Part shown: in pieces, positions 7,789 to 14,879 of the stretch | Layout of the letters: every line of letters begins with the position of its first letter | Numbering within the stretch: the stretch's first letter is position 1 | Source: an uncultured Prochlorococcus sp. | Lineage (GTDB): Bacteria; Cyanobacteriota; Cyanobacteriia; PCC-6307; Cyanobiaceae | Reading direction: 5' to 3' | Assembly: GCA_902525075.1 (NCBI GenBank) | Contig: CABZFV010000005.1 | Location: 1-64,000 of the forward strand | Length of the DNA stretch: 64,000 bases | The notes under the pieces: model-generated | Told to the model about the DNA's origin: nothing | Databases searched by the model: none | The model's input: only the letters and a program-made list of their open reading frames with translations | Made by a program: the position numbers and the translations under genes

Positions 7789-8454
7789 TTACCAAGGCAA
7801 AACTTCTCCGTTAGCATGCCAAAACGTACCCGAGTTATTTTTATTTAAAGAATCTATACGTTTTAAAAGGCCATTTGCTGATTCTTCAGGACTAATTCCA
7901 TTTCTTGTAAAGCCAGTCATTCTTGTACTCACTAATCCAGGATGCAAAATAGCTACATAAATATCTTCTTTTGATAAGTCTATAGAAAGTGATTTTGCGG
8001 CCATGGACAAAGCGACTTTAGACATCCTGTAACCATAAGAACTTCCAGATGTATTATCTTCAATAGATCCCATTCTACTTGTGATAAAAGCAACTTTAGA
8101 AGATTTTTTTAAAAAATGTTTAAGTGATTGAGTCATACATATTGGGCTCAATGCATTGATTTCAAATTGCCGCAAAATACTATTTTTATCTAAGTTTTCG
8201 AAAGAATTAAATTCATAAATTCCTGCATTATGAATTAAGCAATCTAAATTAACTTCAGATAGTTTTTTACACAAATTTGTTATCGACTGATCAGAAGAAA
8301 TTTCTATATTCTCTTCAATTCTCACTCCTAAATCTCTAAGTTCTTTTGAAGCTTTCCTACACGTTGCAATTACATTATCTCCCCTCTTATGAATTTGCCT
8401 ACATAGTTCTAATCCAATACCCCTATTTGATCCTGTAATTAGATAAGTAGACAT
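7789..8454 (-). CDS. short-chain dehydrogenase/reductase (SDR)
   Basis: 221 residues with the classical SDR layout: cofactor motif GSNRGIG at 8-14, NAG at 76-78, a Ser near 126 and the catalytic pair Tyr142-Lys146 in YRMSK. It ends soon after the PGLVST segment, so it is a short, cytosolic, NAD(P)H-dependent enzyme of the CsgA/sniffer type. The substrate cannot be read from sequence. It is the only clear enzyme in the first 13 kb. Confidence 0.8.
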   Translation of the reverse strand: MSTYLITGSNRGIGLELCRQIHKRGDNVIATCRKASKELRDLGVRIEENIEISSDQSITNLCKKLSEVNLDCLIHNAGIYEFNSFENLDKNSILRQFEINALSPICMTQSLKHFLKKSSKVAFITSRMGSIEDNTSGSSYGYRMSKVALSMAAKSLSIDLSKEDIYVAILHPGLVSTRMTGFTRNGISPEESANGLLKRIDSLNKNNSGTFWHANGEVLPW

Positions 8455-8628
8455 CTCTAAACTAAAAAATAAAAAGTTAATCTAAATCCAAATATAAAAG
8501 AAAACAAACTAGAAAAAGAAAAAATTTATAAAATTCCTTATTAGATTTTTTAAGGTTATGATGGGTTAGGATTTTTAAAAGACTTTATAAAAGAAAGCAA
8601 AGATATTTTTATCATCAAAATTTAATGT

Positions 8629-8835
8629 ATGGAAATTTTCAATCAAGAATTTATACAAGAGATTATTAGGTTAACGTGGAGAAATCCTGCTTTCATGGCT
8701 GTAGCTATCGCGTTAGTTTGGCTTATCCCACAATTATTTATAAGAAAAATAATGGCAAAAAAATATGAAAGAAGAAAAATAGAAATTCAGAAAAATAAAA
8801 TTCAGAAGCTTTACCCAACTAATACTCCTAAATAA
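8629..8835 (+). CDS. small membrane protein, 68 aa
   Basis: An N-terminal amphipathic part, one membrane helix (AFMAVAIALVWLIPQLFI) and a strongly basic, probably helical tail rich in Lys and Arg that would lie on the cytoplasmic side. No recognised family. Confidence 0.55.
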   Translation: MEIFNQEFIQEIIRLTWRNPAFMAVAIALVWLIPQLFIRKIMAKKYERRKIEIQKNKIQKLYPTNTPK

Positions 8836-8897
8836 GATTTTTATTTATAGGATGATCTAATGAATCAATAAAAATACTTTTTGCATCTAAGTAAAAT

Positions 8898-9089
8898 ATG
8901 ACGTACAAAATAATTAGAATTGATGGGAAAGAAGACGAATTAACAGCTCAAAGTTTTGATAAGTATTCAGATGCGTACGATTTGTTAGAGGAACTATATG
9001 GAGATTTATGTTGTTCAGATGCTGATTATGGAGACATAATCTATTACGATATTGTGGAAAATAATTTAAAAAATATTAATGGAGAATAA
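8898..9089 (+). CDS. hypothetical acidic protein, 63 aa
   Basis: Soluble and acidic with a CC pair (DLCCSDADYGDIIYYDIVE). The start MTYKIIRIDG suggests a beta strand followed by helices. It overlaps the following gene by 11 nt in another frame, so translation is probably coupled. Function unknown. Confidence 0.55.
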   Translation: MTYKIIRIDGKEDELTAQSFDKYSDAYDLLEELYGDLCCSDADYGDIIYYDIVENNLKNINGE

Positions 9090-9288
9090 AAAATGGGCTC
9101 CTTCCCAAGAAGATAATTTAGGGGTAATAACGAGTGTATATGAATTCATTAAAGAAGAACTTTCAGAACTTCAAAATAAAACTGGATGTCCCGATTCATT
9201 TATTTATGATTTTATTGGCAAAATTCAGAATGAATGGCATCCTGAATCTTGCCACTCCATAGTTAGAAATAAAAAAAGGAAAAATTAG
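9079..9288 (+). CDS. hypothetical protein, 69 aa
   Basis: Starts inside the end of the preceding gene (11-nt overlap). A soluble helical protein with two Cys (GCPD and SCHS) and a basic tail ending KKRKN. No motif that identifies a family. Confidence 0.5.
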   Translation: MENKKWAPSQEDNLGVITSVYEFIKEELSELQNKTGCPDSFIYDFIGKIQNEWHPESCHSIVRNKKRKN

Positions 9289-9358
9289 AAAATATTAAAT
9301 CTTCAACGCAAATTTATAAAATTTCTCTAATATAATCTGAATTTAAAAACATTAAATC

Positions 9359-9445
9359 ATGATTATTAGAATACTAGGAATCATACTTATCCTTGGTACG
9401 ATTGCATATTATGGTTTAGTGTTAACTGGGCAAAGCAACCTTTAG
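9359..9445 (+). CDS. single-span membrane microprotein, 28 aa
   Basis: ATG 9359-9361 to TAG 9443-9445. Nearly all of it is a hydrophobic helix (ILGIILILGTIAYYGLVL) with a short polar end. The size and hydrophobic profile resemble small photosystem or cytochrome b6f subunits, but none of the known ones is recognised. Support is only the profile and in-strand position. Confidence 0.35.
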   Translation: MIIRILGIILILGTIAYYGLVLTGQSNL

Positions 9446-9469
9446 TTTTTTAACTTTTAAAAATTTCTC

Positions 9470-9682
9470 ATGAAATGGCCTCCTACTTTGTGTTGGACAG
9501 CACCAAAAACAATTAATGGTAATAGGCATTTTCAAGTTAAAGCTTATGGTGGGAAAAATGAAGATAGATGGGTTGATATTTTTCCTACCAAAAATAAGAA
9601 AGCTATTAAAAGAATCTCATGGGCAAAACTAAAATCAGAATGGACTACTGGATGGTTAAGGCTCCCAAAAGATAAAGATTAA
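9470..9682 (+). CDS. hypothetical basic protein, 70 aa
   Basis: Tryptophan- and lysine-rich (PPTLCWTAPK; DRWVDIFPTK; SEWTTGWLRLP). A beta-rich compact fold is likely. It lies 24 nt after the 28-residue gene. Families of this type are common in marine picocyanobacteria and their phages, but none is identified here. Confidence 0.5.
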   Translation: MKWPPTLCWTAPKTINGNRHFQVKAYGGKNEDRWVDIFPTKNKKAIKRISWAKLKSEWTTGWLRLPKDKD

Positions 9683-9768
9683 TTTGTCTATGTAAACAAA
9701 TATTATTAACCAGAAAACTGTAAAAAATAATACCTAACTCAAAAAAAATAACTTATAAGATTTTTAAA

Positions 9769-9954
9769 ATGCTGTTTAATATGAAGTCAGAACCGAAGAA
9801 AAAACTCCCTAATAAAAAAGTTATAAGTTCAGCAAAATTCGAGGCTAAAGAACAATTCACAAAATCTGCATTAGAAAATTTAAAAACAGAAAATGAAAGA
9901 CTTGTTAATTCACTAAAAAAATCTGGGGAGATTAAAGAATCAAAAAGAAAATAG
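9769..9954 (+). CDS. hypothetical lysine-rich protein, 61 aa
   Basis: Highly charged and probably one coiled helix (LENLKTENERLVNSLKKS). The ATG at 9781 (residue 5) is an alternative start. No family recognised. Confidence 0.45.
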   Translation: MLFNMKSEPKKKLPNKKVISSAKFEAKEQFTKSALENLKTENERLVNSLKKSGEIKESKRK

Positions 9955-10005
9955 AATTACAGTTTTCAAAAAATTTTATTATTATAGAAATTTATAGATT
10001 GAGAA

Positions 10006-10125
10006 ATGATTGAAAAAATCTCTTTAGCAAATTCTCATTTACCTCAACTTATTGGATTCGTTCTAATGTCAATTGGTTACACCTTAGGCAATAAATTCTA
10101 CCTTCCTGAAATCAAACAAAAATAA
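10006..10125 (+). CDS. small membrane protein, 39 aa
   Basis: ATG 10006-10008 to TAA 10123-10125. One central hydrophobic helix (LIGFVLMSIGYTLG) with a polar start and a short basic end (YLPEIKQK). Unknown function. Confidence 0.45.
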   Translation: MIEKISLANSHLPQLIGFVLMSIGYTLGNKFYLPEIKQK

Positions 10126-10478
10126 TAATTTCTAGTTATTAAAAATATTTTAAATAAATAAAATTGAAAATATATTCCTTATAAAAATTTTTCAATATTT
10201 TATCTGATTTAAAGTAAAACTTTAAAGCTTATTCTGTAATTCAATTAAGGCTAGTCCTGGGATGTAGCTGATACATAAATGTAACAGTTAAGTATTTAAA
10301 ATTGTGAAATCCAAAGAAAAAGTAAGAATTCATACTAATTTTTTGTAAATATGTTACATTATTTAATAATTCAAGTTAAGGTTTCCTCTGTCAATAAAGC
10401 AGAAATAAGGAAATGTTTGATGTACACAAACGTCATTTATTCTTTGGCTTACTAATTGATCACACATGAAATCTAAAA
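10126..10478. other. 353-nt leader and promoter region before the Hli gene
   Basis: No supported gene. A tiny 18-codon frame (10413-10469) has a purine run too close to its ATG to serve as a normal Shine-Dalgarno. The region is AT-rich and includes a possible -10-like stretch around 10350-10365. It presumably holds the promoter and untranslated leader of the high-light-inducible gene. Confidence 0.3.
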
Positions 10479-10733
10479 ATGGATGCACTTACTAGTTTTA
10501 TAGTTGTTATCATCGCAATTACAATTCAATTCTCTTTATACGCCATCAAAAGGTTACAGGAGCCTTTAGAACCAAATTATTTGATAGATCAAAATTCGAA
10601 AAAAATTAAAAACTACATGGGTAAATTTTGGAAAAATGCCGAAATAACAAATGGGAGATTAGCTATGATTGGTTTTTTAGCTTTGATAATAAACTACGGT
10701 TTTTTTGGGTGGATAATACCTGGTTTTATTTAA
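10479..10733 (+). CDS. high-light-inducible protein (Hli/SCP family) with an extra N-terminal helix
   Basis: 84 residues. The C-terminal half carries the chlorophyll-binding helix of the LHC superfamily: NAEITNGRLAMIGF, with Glu55, Asn58, Arg60 and the AMIGF core, followed by a G-rich end. An additional hydrophobic segment lies at residues 6-22. Hli proteins bind chlorophyll and carotenoids at photosystem II and protect against excess light. Multiple hli copies in islands are typical of high-light Prochlorococcus and are often shared with phages. Confidence 0.9.
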   Translation: MDALTSFIVVIIAITIQFSLYAIKRLQEPLEPNYLIDQNSKKIKNYMGKFWKNAEITNGRLAMIGFLALIINYGFFGWIIPGFI

Positions 10734-10832
10734 ACTATCAATACATTAAGGTCTTAAAGAAAAAAGTAAATCTCTCGTTAAAAACAAACTCACCTTTTAA
10801 AAAAAAAATTTTTATTATAAGTAAAAAAGCAA

Positions 10833-11067
10833 TTGAGTAATTCTGATTTTGATAAAAATGGATTAGATAGCTATGGAATACATTGGCTTCAATATGCTGC
10901 TTTTGCTGTCTCTGGTTTTGCTATATTTACGACCTGGGCATTTTTTTATGATGAAAGATTCCACAATATTGTAATGAATATTTTCAGGGTTATTAACTGC
11001 AGTGGGTTTAACTGTAATGGAGCATTTTAAAATTCTATGGCTAATCCAAATCAAAAAACAATATTAA
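10833..11067 (+). pseudogene. small membrane protein gene with an apparent 1-base frameshift
   Basis: Frame 1 (TTG 10833 to TAA 11028-11030) encodes DSYGIHWLQYAAFAVSGFAI and a second hydrophilic stretch, but its last 14 residues are Cys- and Asn-rich and look out of frame. Reading on from TCA at 10984 in the next frame gives a plausible second membrane helix (GLLTAVGLTVMEHFKILW) to a stop at 11065-11067. One T too many in the tract at 10981-10984 would explain it. It could be a real mutation or a sequence error. No family recognised. Confidence 0.45.
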
Positions 11068-11219
11068 TTGATAATGCTTTTGAGGAAATAAAAAACATTT
11101 GTATAAATCTTCAAAAAGATACTGATGCTTCGAATACAGAACTTAAAAGTTTACTAAAACTAATTATGAATGAATGGGAAGAAAAAGAAGAACAAAAAAC
11201 TGGTTTTGGATTCAGGTAA
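11037..11219 (+). CDS. hypothetical protein, 60 aa
   Basis: A soluble, acidic, helical protein (MANPNQKTIL at the start, GFGFR at the end). Its ATG falls just beyond the stop of the preceding gene in frame 1 and inside its shifted frame, which suggests tight coupling. Function unknown. Confidence 0.5.
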   Translation: MANPNQKTILIDNAFEEIKNICINLQKDTDASNTELKSLLKLIMNEWEEKEEQKTGFGFR

Positions 11220-11316
11220 AATTAGCCACTATCTAAGAAGAGACTTAGGCCTCAAATCATTTTAATATGAACACATTTTTTTAATATTTATGATTTAAAT
11301 TTTTTAAAAAGAAATT

Positions 11317-11350
11317 AAAAAAGAATGAATCTCAAATAGAAGATTCATTC
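11317..11350 (-). terminator. intrinsic terminator of a short minus-strand unit
   Basis: Perfect 10-bp arms GAATGAATCT (11323-11332) and AGATTCATTC (11341-11350) around an 8-nt loop. On the minus strand they are followed by six T (11317-11322 in reverse). The T run on only one side sets the direction. Confidence 0.7.
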
Positions 11351-11377
11351 CAGATTTAGCATTAGTTTTATCTAGAT

Positions 11378-11419
11378 TTAAATTTTATAAGTAAACTCCT
11401 CTGGTGGACTGTCAATCAT
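11378..11419 (-). CDS. 13-codon minigene with a strong ribosome binding site
   Basis: ATG 11417-11419, stop TAA 11378-11380, product MIDSPPEEFTYKI. A near-perfect Shine-Dalgarno AGGAGGG (11425-11431) lies 5 nt upstream, and a terminator hairpin lies 28 nt downstream. The transcript would be about 130 nt. The peptide is acidic and unlike a membrane helix. It could be a leader peptide, a regulatory mini-ORF or a small RNA whose Shine-Dalgarno is the functional part. Confidence 0.4.
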   Translation of the reverse strand: MIDSPPEEFTYKI

Positions 11420-11501
11420 TAGATCCCTCCTATTCAACAAGTTAAACCTACGCCTTACTTATTAAGAAAGTAAATCAGTAAAAATGCTGATTTATTATTT
11501 T

Positions 11502-11603
11502 CTAAAATGTTTGAATTAAAGAAGCCAATTCTGGAGCATCTAATAAAAGTGCAAAAAATGTAAGCACAACCAATAAAAATATGGAAAAGTAGAATTGAAT
11601 CAT
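11502..11603 (-). CDS. single-span membrane microprotein, 33 aa
   Basis: ATG 11601-11603 to TAG 11502-11504. A hydrophobic helix (FYFSIFLLVVLTFFALLL) is followed by a short polar end (DAPELASLIQTF). It lies upstream of the 13-codon unit on the same strand. No family recognised. Confidence 0.4.
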   Translation of the reverse strand: MIQFYFSIFLLVVLTFFALLLDAPELASLIQTF

Positions 11604-11703
11604 GCTTCAAAATTACTTAAAAAGATTTTTTTAAGTTGTATAAAATAATGCTTTGTTTACATAATTAAATATCTCTACCTAGAGGAGTTTAATTAGAGAA
11701 TAA

Positions 11704-11937
11704 TTAAGATGCTTCAGGAGAAAATATCGTCTTATTTTTTTGCCAGTACTCACAGCCTTTAAGTAAATGATCACCCTGTGGTATGCGTTTTTCGTATTTT
11801 GGACAGATCAAGACAGTAGCAAAAGTTTCTGTAGTGCTGTAGCGAAAGTGATTGCAAGTAATACAAATCTTTGTTCGTTTTCGTTTTAGGGTAGATTCTT
11901 TTAGATATTCCCATTTTGAAGGATTTACCTTGATCAT
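11704..11937 (-). CDS. small cysteine-rich protein, possible zinc ribbon
   Basis: 77 residues with CITCNHF near 25-31, a later Cys in LICPKYEK and another in KGCEYW. The spacing (CxxC, then two single Cys) fits one zinc-binding site. It is rich in Lys and Arg and might contact nucleic acid, but that is inference. It lies directly downstream of a DUF1651 gene on the same strand (2-nt gap) and is probably co-transcribed with it. Confidence 0.55.
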   Translation of the reverse strand: MIKVNPSKWEYLKESTLKRKRTKICITCNHFRYSTTETFATVLICPKYEKRIPQGDHLLKGCEYWQKNKTIFSPEAS

Positions 11938-11939
11938 GA

Positions 11940-12230
11940 TTACTGGAATTTATTAGTAACAATTTGCCAACCTCCTGAAATTAATTCATTCCATGTTTCA
12001 CAAGCACACTCAATAGAATGAAGTCTTGAATTTTTAATTTGGGCTGGTTCACCTAATTCATTTGCATAGAAAAGATGAGTATATACTTTTAAGTTATTAG
12101 ATACAGATTTCTTATAACTCTCAAAAAAAATTAATAAACCACTTTTTTTGTTAAACAACCAGCCAGTTGGGGGGTCAATAAGGCTGCCACGATAAAAATA
12201 AGTCCGAACATTAGCGACTCCTGAATCCAT
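11940..12230 (-). CDS. DUF1651 family protein (paralogue 1)
   Basis: 96 residues. It shares with the protein encoded at 14376-14675 the order GWLF/GWLL, then a basic stretch, then an H-x-YYAN(D/E)LGEP block and a C-terminal W-GGW segment; this is the DUF1651 pattern of Prochlorococcus and marine Synechococcus. Function is unknown. A conserved sigma-70-type promoter lies just upstream at 12254-12282. Confidence 0.75.
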   Translation of the reverse strand: MDSGVANVRTYFYRGSLIDPPTGWLFNKKSGLLIFFESYKKSVSNNLKVYTHLFYANELGEPAQIKNSRLHSIECACETWNELISGGWQIVTNKFQ

Positions 12231-12253
12231 GAAGATAATACAGTTGTACTATT

Positions 12254-12282
12254 AATATAAATGTACTACTCGTAGACGTCAA
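12254..12282 (-). promoter_or_regulatory. sigma-70-type promoter of DUF1651 paralogue 1
   Basis: On the minus strand TTGACG (12277-12282) and TATATT (12254-12259) are separated by 17 nt, followed by ATAGTACA. The same -35, -10 and downstream sequence recur before the second DUF1651 gene. Predicted transcription start is about 12247, which gives a short leader. Confidence 0.65.
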
Positions 12283-12349
12283 GTATCCCTATAAAAATTA
12301 TTTAAATACTAAAATTACTTTCCAGAAATAATCGCCGTAAACTTCTTAT

Positions 12350-12658
12350 TTGGTAATAGTGAATACAAATAACTCCTTGAAAAGGAAAATATCATTTAAA
12401 GAGTATCTCCAAAAAAATGCAATGTATCGAAATCCCTTCTATTTAGGATGGAACAAAGGTTGGTCTTTTTTATTTTTTTTAGAGGGTGGCATTGCAAAAA
12501 TTGAAGCAAAAGGTTTTGGTATTTCTATTACAACAAAAGTTGAGAAAGGAGAATCACCCCTAGAATCTGCGGATAGATTAGTCTGGAAAGAGCAGAGGAT
12601 TAGAAAATCAAGATATTATTCTTGGGTTAAATCTATTAATGAAAAAACAATAAATTAA
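12350..12658 (+). CDS. hypothetical protein, 102 aa
   Basis: A basic protein with a Trp- and Phe-rich segment (NKGWSFLFFLEGGIAKIEAKGFGI). The frame opens with TTG at 12350; a GTG at 12359 is an alternative start. The FLEGG phrase also occurs in the 6527-6682 product. No known family. Confidence 0.5.
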   Translation: MVIVNTNNSLKRKISFKEYLQKNAMYRNPFYLGWNKGWSFLFFLEGGIAKIEAKGFGISITTKVEKGESPLESADRLVWKEQRIRKSRYYSWVKSINEKTIN

Positions 12659-12727
12659 CCAATCCTTAAATTTCTAAAGTAATTTGTTGACAGTCAATTT
12701 AAAATAGAAAATAGTGATTTATTTTTC

Positions 12728-12985
12728 GTGTCCAATAAATTTTATGAATGGTGGAAAAACCATAGAAAAGTTGTAACCTATGGGGCTTTTATCATCTTGT
12801 TTGGTTTTTATTTATCTCCTGTTGTCAAAGAAGCAAAATACAAAAACCAATGTATTAAGTCCTCTACTAAAGGAGCTTTAACTAAATTTAATAAGGACGA
12901 TATAGGAGAAACTTTACTAGAAGAAACAGGTTTGAATATTGATGAACTAGCAAAGATTGAGGGTTATAAGAATTGCATTAATTAA
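12728..12985 (+). CDS. small membrane-anchored protein, 85 aa
   Basis: GTG start. A basic N-terminus (FYEWWKNHRK), one membrane helix (YGAFIILFGFYLSPVV), then an acidic domain with two Cys (NQCIKSS and YKNCIN) that may form a disulfide if outside the cytoplasm. First gene of a cluster that continues to 14086. Confidence 0.5.
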   Translation: MSNKFYEWWKNHRKVVTYGAFIILFGFYLSPVVKEAKYKNQCIKSSTKGALTKFNKDDIGETLLEETGLNIDELAKIEGYKNCIN

Positions 12986-13016
12986 AAAGTTCGCAAAAAT
13001 TACGCTGAGTTTTTAA

Positions 13017-13223
13017 ATGATTAAAGTTATGTTTAAACTTATTTTATTAATATTATTATTTGGATTTATATCAATAAGTCCAAAAACAAGATATTTGGTT
13101 GGCATAACTCTAAAAGAAATTTCTTCATTTCTTTTATGGACTGTTAAATATGAAGATAGAGAAAAATGGATTATGGATAAACCAAGTTGGATACCTGACC
13201 AAAAACTTAAGCCATCGTATTAA
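13017..13223 (+). CDS. small membrane protein, 68 aa
   Basis: N-terminal hydrophobic helix (LILLILLFGFISI), then a second moderately hydrophobic segment and a Trp-rich end (KWIMDKPSWIPD). Its TAA is followed directly by the ATG of the ligase-like gene with no gap, so the two are co-translated. Function unknown. Confidence 0.5.
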   Translation: MIKVMFKLILLILLFGFISISPKTRYLVGITLKEISSFLLWTVKYEDREKWIMDKPSWIPDQKLKPSY

Positions 13224-13973
13224 ATGAAGACTTATTTAGAAGAACGAATTGAATGGTATGACGATAATTATAGAAATGGTAATGCTTTAATCTCTGATAA
13301 GCAGTTCGACCAACTTGAAAAAAATTTATTAAGAACAAACCCAAATTGTGATTACTTTAAAAAGAAAAATAAAATAGTTTTACCTTCATTAGAAAAGGAT
13401 TCAATAGATGAATTTTTGAAAGGATTATTAGTAAATACCAGATTATTAATTGAACCCAAAATTGATGGTTGTGCTGTTGCTTTGCAATATAGGGATGGAA
13501 CCTTGGAGAAAGCAATTTCAAGAAAAGGGGCAGACGTTACTAGTAAACTTATTAAAGTCAAAGACATTCCCAATAATCTCCCTTTACGTGGAGTTCTTCA
13601 AGTTAGAGGTGAATTATATGCACCCAACCAAAGTCCAAATATCTCCCAGAGAATCGCTTCTGGATTTCTAAGAGCTAAAGAAGGATTTTCTGAAAGTCTT
13701 AGCTTCTGCGCATTTCAAATACTTAATTCAACACTTAACCAATATGAGTCCAAAAAAAGTCTTTCAAAGCTTGGCTTCACGATCCCTCAGGATATTTCAT
13801 GCAACTTTACAAGCCAAGTTGAAGTATTTAGAAAACAATGGCTACAAGGTAAGCTTTTTAGTAACTATCCAACAGATGGAATAGTAGTAAAGATAAATTC
13901 TAGAAAATTACAATTAATTAGAGAAAAATCAAATTTAGATTATCCTTATTGGCAAGTGGCAATAAAACGTTAA
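13224..13973 (+). CDS. minimal NAD-dependent DNA ligase-like protein (adenylation domain only)
   Basis: 249 residues against about 670 for LigA. Residues 1-40 resemble the NMN-binding Ia domain (YDDNYRNGNALISDKQFDQL). The nucleotidyltransferase motifs follow in order: EPKIDG with the catalytic Lys79, SRKGADVT near 99-106, VRGE near 127-130 and DGIVVK at 218-223. It stops at the equivalent of motif V (VAIKR). The OB, zinc, HhH and BRCT domains are absent. It may adenylate itself but could not encircle DNA like LigA. It sits in an operon of membrane proteins. Confidence 0.7.
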   Translation: MKTYLEERIEWYDDNYRNGNALISDKQFDQLEKNLLRTNPNCDYFKKKNKIVLPSLEKDSIDEFLKGLLVNTRLLIEPKIDGCAVALQYRDGTLEKAISRKGADVTSKLIKVKDIPNNLPLRGVLQVRGELYAPNQSPNISQRIASGFLRAKEGFSESLSFCAFQILNSTLNQYESKKSLSKLGFTIPQDISCNFTSQVEVFRKQWLQGKLFSNYPTDGIVVKINSRKLQLIREKSNLDYPYWQVAIKR

Positions 13974-14086
13974 TGGAATTAATACACCAGATTTTTCCTA
14001 CTTGGCATATTTACTTGGATATGTTTTTGGTTGGCTTTGCAACTTACGGTTTTCTGAGAATTAAGAAAAAAATAAAAACTAAATAA
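13973..14086 (+). CDS. small membrane protein, 37 aa
   Basis: ATG 13973-13975 overlaps the last base of the ligase-like gene's stop codon, so translation is probably coupled. One membrane helix (WHIYLDMFLVGFATYGFL) is followed by a basic tail (RIKKKIKTK). Unknown function. Confidence 0.45.
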   Translation: MELIHQIFPTWHIYLDMFLVGFATYGFLRIKKKIKTK

Positions 14087-14096
14087 AGTTTTTAAA

Positions 14097-14249
14097 TCAT
14101 CCGTGGTCCTTAAGCATGGATTTAAGTTGTTCGGTATCTAATTGCTCGAGATAATTTCTCATTGCCAACCAAGATCTTCTGCTCTCTAACTTTCCAGTTT
14201 GTTTAAATAAATTTGCGGAAACTTGATCTATCAATTCTTTATGAGTCAT
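14097..14249 (-). CDS. hypothetical protein, 50 aa
   Basis: Start taken at ATG 14247-14249 (MTHKELIDQV), which overlaps the end of the preceding 46-codon gene by 11 nt; the open frame extends further upstream to 14285. Helical, with a basic middle (KLESRRSWLAMRNYLEQL). Last gene of a three-gene minus-strand unit headed by DUF1651. Confidence 0.5.
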   Translation of the reverse strand: MTHKELIDQVSANLFKQTGKLESRRSWLAMRNYLEQLDTEQLKSMLKDHG

Positions 14250-14379
14250 ATTTATATTCTTCATCAAGTTCAATGACAACACCATTAAAAAATTCTGCTA
14301 ATAATTTTGATGGGTCTTGCATAGATATCTTTCTATCTACTTTTGATAATTTCTTTTTGATTGGATTTAAATTAGTCAT
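14239..14379 (-). CDS. hypothetical protein, 46 aa
   Basis: ATG 14377-14379 overlaps the TGA of the DUF1651 gene as ATGA (4 nt); its stop TAA is at 14239-14241. A basic N-terminus is followed by a segment AEFFNGVVIELDEEY. The overlaps on both sides are the main support. Family unknown. Confidence 0.5.
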   Translation of the reverse strand: MTNLNPIKKKLSKVDRKISMQDPSKLLAEFFNGVVIELDEEYKYDS

Positions 14380-14675
14380 ACTGATTCAGGTAATTCAAGT
14401 TCTTCAAAAGTCCAACCTTCTAATTGAAGGTCATGCCATTTATCCCAAGCATTATCCAAATACATTTGAGTTGATGATTTAATTGCCATTGGCTCACCAA
14501 GATCATTTGCATAATATGTATGAGCAAAAATTCTCATACTATTTCTTGGAGATTTTTTATTCCTTGTAAATAAAATTAATCTGCTGCGGTCTGGGCTAAG
14601 TAACCAACCACTTGGGGACTCATTACGATAACCGTAAGAAAAATTAGTCCAAACATTAGCTCCTCCTAAAGTCAT
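14376..14675 (-). CDS. DUF1651 family protein (paralogue 2)
   Basis: 99 residues with the family blocks GWLLSPDRSRLILF, HTYYANDLGEPMAIKS and AWDKWHDLQLEGW. It is clearly paralogous to the 11940-12230 product. Function unknown; the family is confined to marine picocyanobacteria as far as is known. It heads a translationally coupled unit with the 46- and 50-residue proteins. Promoter at 14701-14730. Confidence 0.8.
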   Translation of the reverse strand: MTLGGANVWTNFSYGYRNESPSGWLLSPDRSRLILFTRNKKSPRNSMRIFAHTYYANDLGEPMAIKSSTQMYLDNAWDKWHDLQLEGWTFEELELPESV

Positions 14676-14700
14676 TAGCTAGTAATACATGTGTACTACT

Positions 14701-14730
14701 AATATAAATACATTAGAAATGGATCGTCAA
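14701..14730 (-). promoter_or_regulatory. sigma-70-type promoter of DUF1651 paralogue 2
   Basis: On the minus strand TTGACG (14725-14730) and TATATT (14701-14706) are 18 nt apart, followed by AGTAGTACA. It is nearly the same as the promoter of paralogue 1, including ATACTTGACG at the -35 end. Confidence 0.65.
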
Positions 14731-14879
14731 GTATTTTGGTAAATAAATTATTGGCACTCATCCCTATTAGCTAATCTAGACAGTTGTAATACTTTGCCAA
14801 GCCGTCCCAAGGTTCAATAATTCCCAAATTTCTTTGATATGTATATTCTTGAAAGTAGATTACCTTTTAGACAAAAAAG

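Noticed and set aside
10628..10840. 70-codon frame overlapping the Hli gene
   Set aside because: It is the +1 shadow of the Hli coding sequence, with Trp/Asn-rich out-of-frame composition.
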